Below, piece after piece: positions 61,397 to 64,000 of a stretch of DNA of 64,000 nucleotides (positions within the stretch are counted from its first letter, which is position 1; each line of letters opens with the position of its first letter). The translations under genes and the position numbers were made by a program. The stretch is from Psilocybe azurescens (lineage: Eukaryota > Basidiomycota > Agaricomycetes > Agaricales > Agrocybaceae), in assembly GCA_023853785.1 (NCBI GenBank), contig JAJIRX010000782.1, positions 62,001-126,000 on the forward strand, written 5' to 3'. The notes below the pieces were generated by a model, which worked only from the letters and a program-made list of their open reading frames with translations, ran no database searches and was not told the DNA's origin.

Positions 61397-63539
61397 CTAC
61401 AGATGAGCTGATACACGAGCAAGTTCGGAAACAGGTGAGCGTCCGTGGCTGAAGTGATCAAGGGTTTCTAAGGAATCCACAAACTGATTCCAGCTTTCAT
61501 CTGATGCAATAGGCGCCGTTATGAATTCTTTGGTGTTTAGAGCTTCAAGGAATTCATCAAGGCGAGGCAGGAGACGCTCCGCAGCGTCGGCCTCCATTTT
61601 ACTCTGCTGATCGCGGGTTATCCCCGCATTTTCGCTGTACCAAGCCTGGTCAAGTTTTATAACGCTAGCCAGGAACAAGTCGATAATTTCCTGATCCAAA
61701 CCTGCCTTGACCGCAACTTCGTACGCCATTCGGTGACCAATAGCCTCTAGTAAAGGTTGACAGGCTGGTAGAAGTCTTCCCGCAATTGTTGGATCACGAG
61801 AGCTGGAGACGGTAGACAGCAGGTTGTCCTGAAGATTCTTGATGACTGATATCTCATGTCGTGATAGAAGACTATTGACGTCGTCGTGTTTTGGTGGGAC
61901 TCTGGTTCCTAACAGAACTTCAATAGCAAATCCTGACCATAAACACATGAGCAAAGGCCCGAGAATGCATAACGGGCGGAAGGGCTCACGGATTGATATC
62001 GCAAGGACATCGCCTTCAGCGATTACTGCTCCCCGAATATCGGCCTGTGGAATATCACTATCTGTATTGACTTATATATATGCAAAGACTCACATGTAGT
62101 ACTGAGAGCTGGTTAGCCTCGTAAAGACCTTGGACACCACATCTCTCGGACAAAATAAGGGGGATGGCCTGAGCAAATCGACTTATAGTTGTCTTGAAGA
62201 CAGCTGCAATGAAATGTTTCTCGTAAAGCTCAGTCTTGGTGACAAAAAGTTCGTGACAGTGATTGGCCAGCTTCTCCATCACAAATGTTTGCGATAACGC
62301 GGTAAGAACAGGCTGGTACTGTGTGCTGAACGCGATGATTGGACGAGGGCGACCAGTGACAGTATCGGTGACCTTTCTGCGCAAACTGTATTGTCCGCCA
62401 ATGTATGAGGACATGCGCATAACAGAAAGGCACAAAGCACCCATGGAAAGTGCCCCGACCAGGATTCGATAGATAGTAGTGAAGAAGGCGGCTCGCACAT
62501 CGGTTGGCTTGTCAGGGGATCCCAACAAGGCTTCAGCAGGTAATCGAACATGGTTAAAATATGTCAGTGCATGCTTGATAGGCCTAGAGCCGCCTTCAAT
62601 TTCGAATTAGTAAAGATGTCATTAATCGCCAGCAGACTACACACCTCTTGGAGGAAGAATCTTGCAAGATATTCCTGGGTTCATCCGAACTCCATCACTG
62701 AGGTAGACTAAAAATGGCTTGATACCATGGTCTTGTTCATTGACGATCAGTCGAGCGAAAACAACTGAGACGACCGGAGTACCACAGGGCGCAGTAGGTG
62801 GCATATATCTGTAAAATAGTTGGCATTTTCCATCAGAACAATATGCTGTTGACGCTGAAAGGAGACAGACTTGGCAGCGGCAGGGGTGGGTGTGTGAAGG
62901 TCAAACTCGCCACTTGGCAGGAGAGTTGCCGTTGTCTCCATGTTTCTAACATCGATTCCATGTCCTAGTTCAGTAAGACAGTATTGACCTCTGTTGGACG
63001 TAAGATAGACGAACCGTCAAAGCTGGTTACTGAAAGACTCACGACAGCTCAAACGACAGCAGCTTTTCCAAAACCTGAGCAACGTCTTCTCTTTCCCCAG
63101 CATACATAGACAGTGTTCCACCACATAGATTATAGTGTATGGTGACCAGCGTTCCAGCCGAGCAATCCTAGGTTGAAATCGTTAGCAATCTTCAGAATAA
63201 CATCCAGGAATCAAGACGCACCATCATCAATATGGGATCGGAGCTATCCATATTCTTATTTCAACACTCTTGTATCGTAATTGTGATAATTTCACATACG
63301 TACTGGAATTCCCAGTATCTTGGTGATACAGTAACAAGATCCTCTCTAGTGAGTCCTATACTCTATGGTCAATTCTATTTCCGAGTTGAAAACGCTTACA
63401 AAGACGAATTAGACTTACGGTAAGTCTTTACGATCGACTTGACTCGCTCATAGGTTAACGCTATCCGCTGATCGAAGTTGAGAGTGTCGGGAGCGATCCT
63501 CCATAGAGGACTTTGGGCTAATTGAGAGGAGGTCCTCAT
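61397..63539 (-). CDS. Acyl-CoA oxidase (peroxisomal beta-oxidation)
   Basis: First step of peroxisomal beta-oxidation: FAD-dependent oxidation of acyl-CoA to enoyl-CoA with H2O2. The start gives MRTSSQLAQSPLWRIAPDTL, NFDQRIALTYERVKSIVKTY. Later exons carry LTREDLVTVSPRYWEFQ, LVTIHYNLCGGTLSMYAG, YCLTELGHGIDVRNMETTAT with the flavin-region TELGHG motif, PFLVYLSDG, and ALTYFNHVRLPAEALLG. The C-terminal domains include AAFFTTIYRILVGALSMGAL, GRPRPIIAFSTQYQP and QGLYEANQLSVLHADIRGAV, IAEGDVLAI. The protein ends SAHL; the last three residues AHL fit the loose PTS1 consensus. Junctions checked are in phase. Confidence 0.88.
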
Positions 63540-64000
63540 GATTGAGCAGGTGGCTTAGTGGGATGTGGAGTGACTGGAGTAAAAATTGTGCAGATTTACC
63601 GAGCCATGAGAATATAAGGGAACTCTAGAGCCTCTGTATCAGCGCCCAGTCAGCACAGTCGGTCTGCCCACCGGATGATTTTCGAACGTCGAACATGATT
63701 GATGATTTCAGGTCGCGATTCCCAAGCGATTATCGATTTCTTTTAGAATGCCGATATGTTCAAAATTTGTGTCTTAATTTAGACTGCTGTTTGGTGTTTA
63801 CGGCACAAGGGGGTCTCTCTGGGTTCCGGAAGTCTATGTATCACAGTGCCGTGATGGTGCTTCGTCTAAACTAATTACGTAAATTAGCTCACGGGCTGCA
63901 GTGGTTTCATCCCGGGTTGTCCAGGCTGAAGTTGTCCTACTTTATCTTGCCGATTGACCTCGGACTCTATCGATGTAAGTTGTTATCGATTATTTTGATC
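63540..64000. other. Upstream region of the acyl-CoA oxidase gene
   Basis: Promoter side of the minus-strand gene. No other feature is recognised up to the window end. Confidence 0.45.

Overview
This is nuclear DNA from a filamentous basidiomycete, most likely an Agaricomycete. Genes are cut by many short (about 50-70 nt) introns. The set mixes conserved eukaryotic housekeeping genes (LSm6, CIA1, Sin1/AVO1, snurportin, a class I histone deacetylase, histidinol-phosphate aminotransferase) with families typical of mushroom-forming fungi: secreted GH51 arabinofuranosidases, EasG-like reductases, a caspase-fold protein and multi-pass membrane proteins of unknown function. No prokaryotic or organellar features are seen.

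Layout. 0-1.1 kb: 3' part of a GH51 gene. 2.3-4.7 kb: caspase-domain gene. 5.1-6.9 kb: divergent LSm6 and CIA1. 7.5-10.0 kb: two paralogous GPI-anchored-type secreted protein genes, one broken. 10.8-13.0 kb: a decayed and an intact GNAT acetyltransferase. 14.4-14.85 kb: an exact 195-bp direct repeat. 15.2-18.2 kb: a DUF3433-like membrane protein. 18.9-21.8 kb: Sin1/AVO1 of TORC2. 22.2-23.7 kb: an AMID/FSP1-like flavoprotein. 23.8-24.3 kb: a MITE and an intron-containing tRNA-Ala. 24.6-26.3 kb: histone deacetylase, convergent with a full second GH51 gene (26.3-29.7 kb). 30.8-36.0 kb: four tandem EasG-like NAD(P)-binding reductases, followed by a CmcJ-like oxygenase-family gene (36.6-37.6 kb). 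38.1-40.0 kb: snurportin-1. 40.2-45.2 kb: a gene-poor, AT-rich stretch with relics of hisC and snurportin and one small cysteine-rich secreted protein. 45.3-46.7 kb: histidinol-phosphate aminotransferase. 48.0-50.2 kb: a large membrane protein. 51-58 kb: two multi-pass membrane proteins, with a long empty stretch between them. 59.1-60.4 kb: alpha/beta hydrolase. 61.4-63.5 kb: acyl-CoA oxidase.

How the genes relate. Most neighbours are unrelated housekeeping genes. The clearest functional grouping is the tandem reductase array plus the adjacent CmcJ-like gene, which could act on one small-molecule substrate. The secreted GH51 enzymes (arabinan or arabinoxylan side chains), acyl-CoA oxidase and esterase fit a saprotrophic or plant-associated lifestyle.

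Caution on sequence quality. Several otherwise well-conserved genes (HDAC, hisC, three of the four reductases, the membrane gene at 48-50 kb) contain single-base frame breaks, mostly inside short homopolymer runs. Restoring one base restores a conserved reading. This looks more like base-call error in a draft assembly than mass gene loss, so frame breaks here should be checked before calling pseudogenes.
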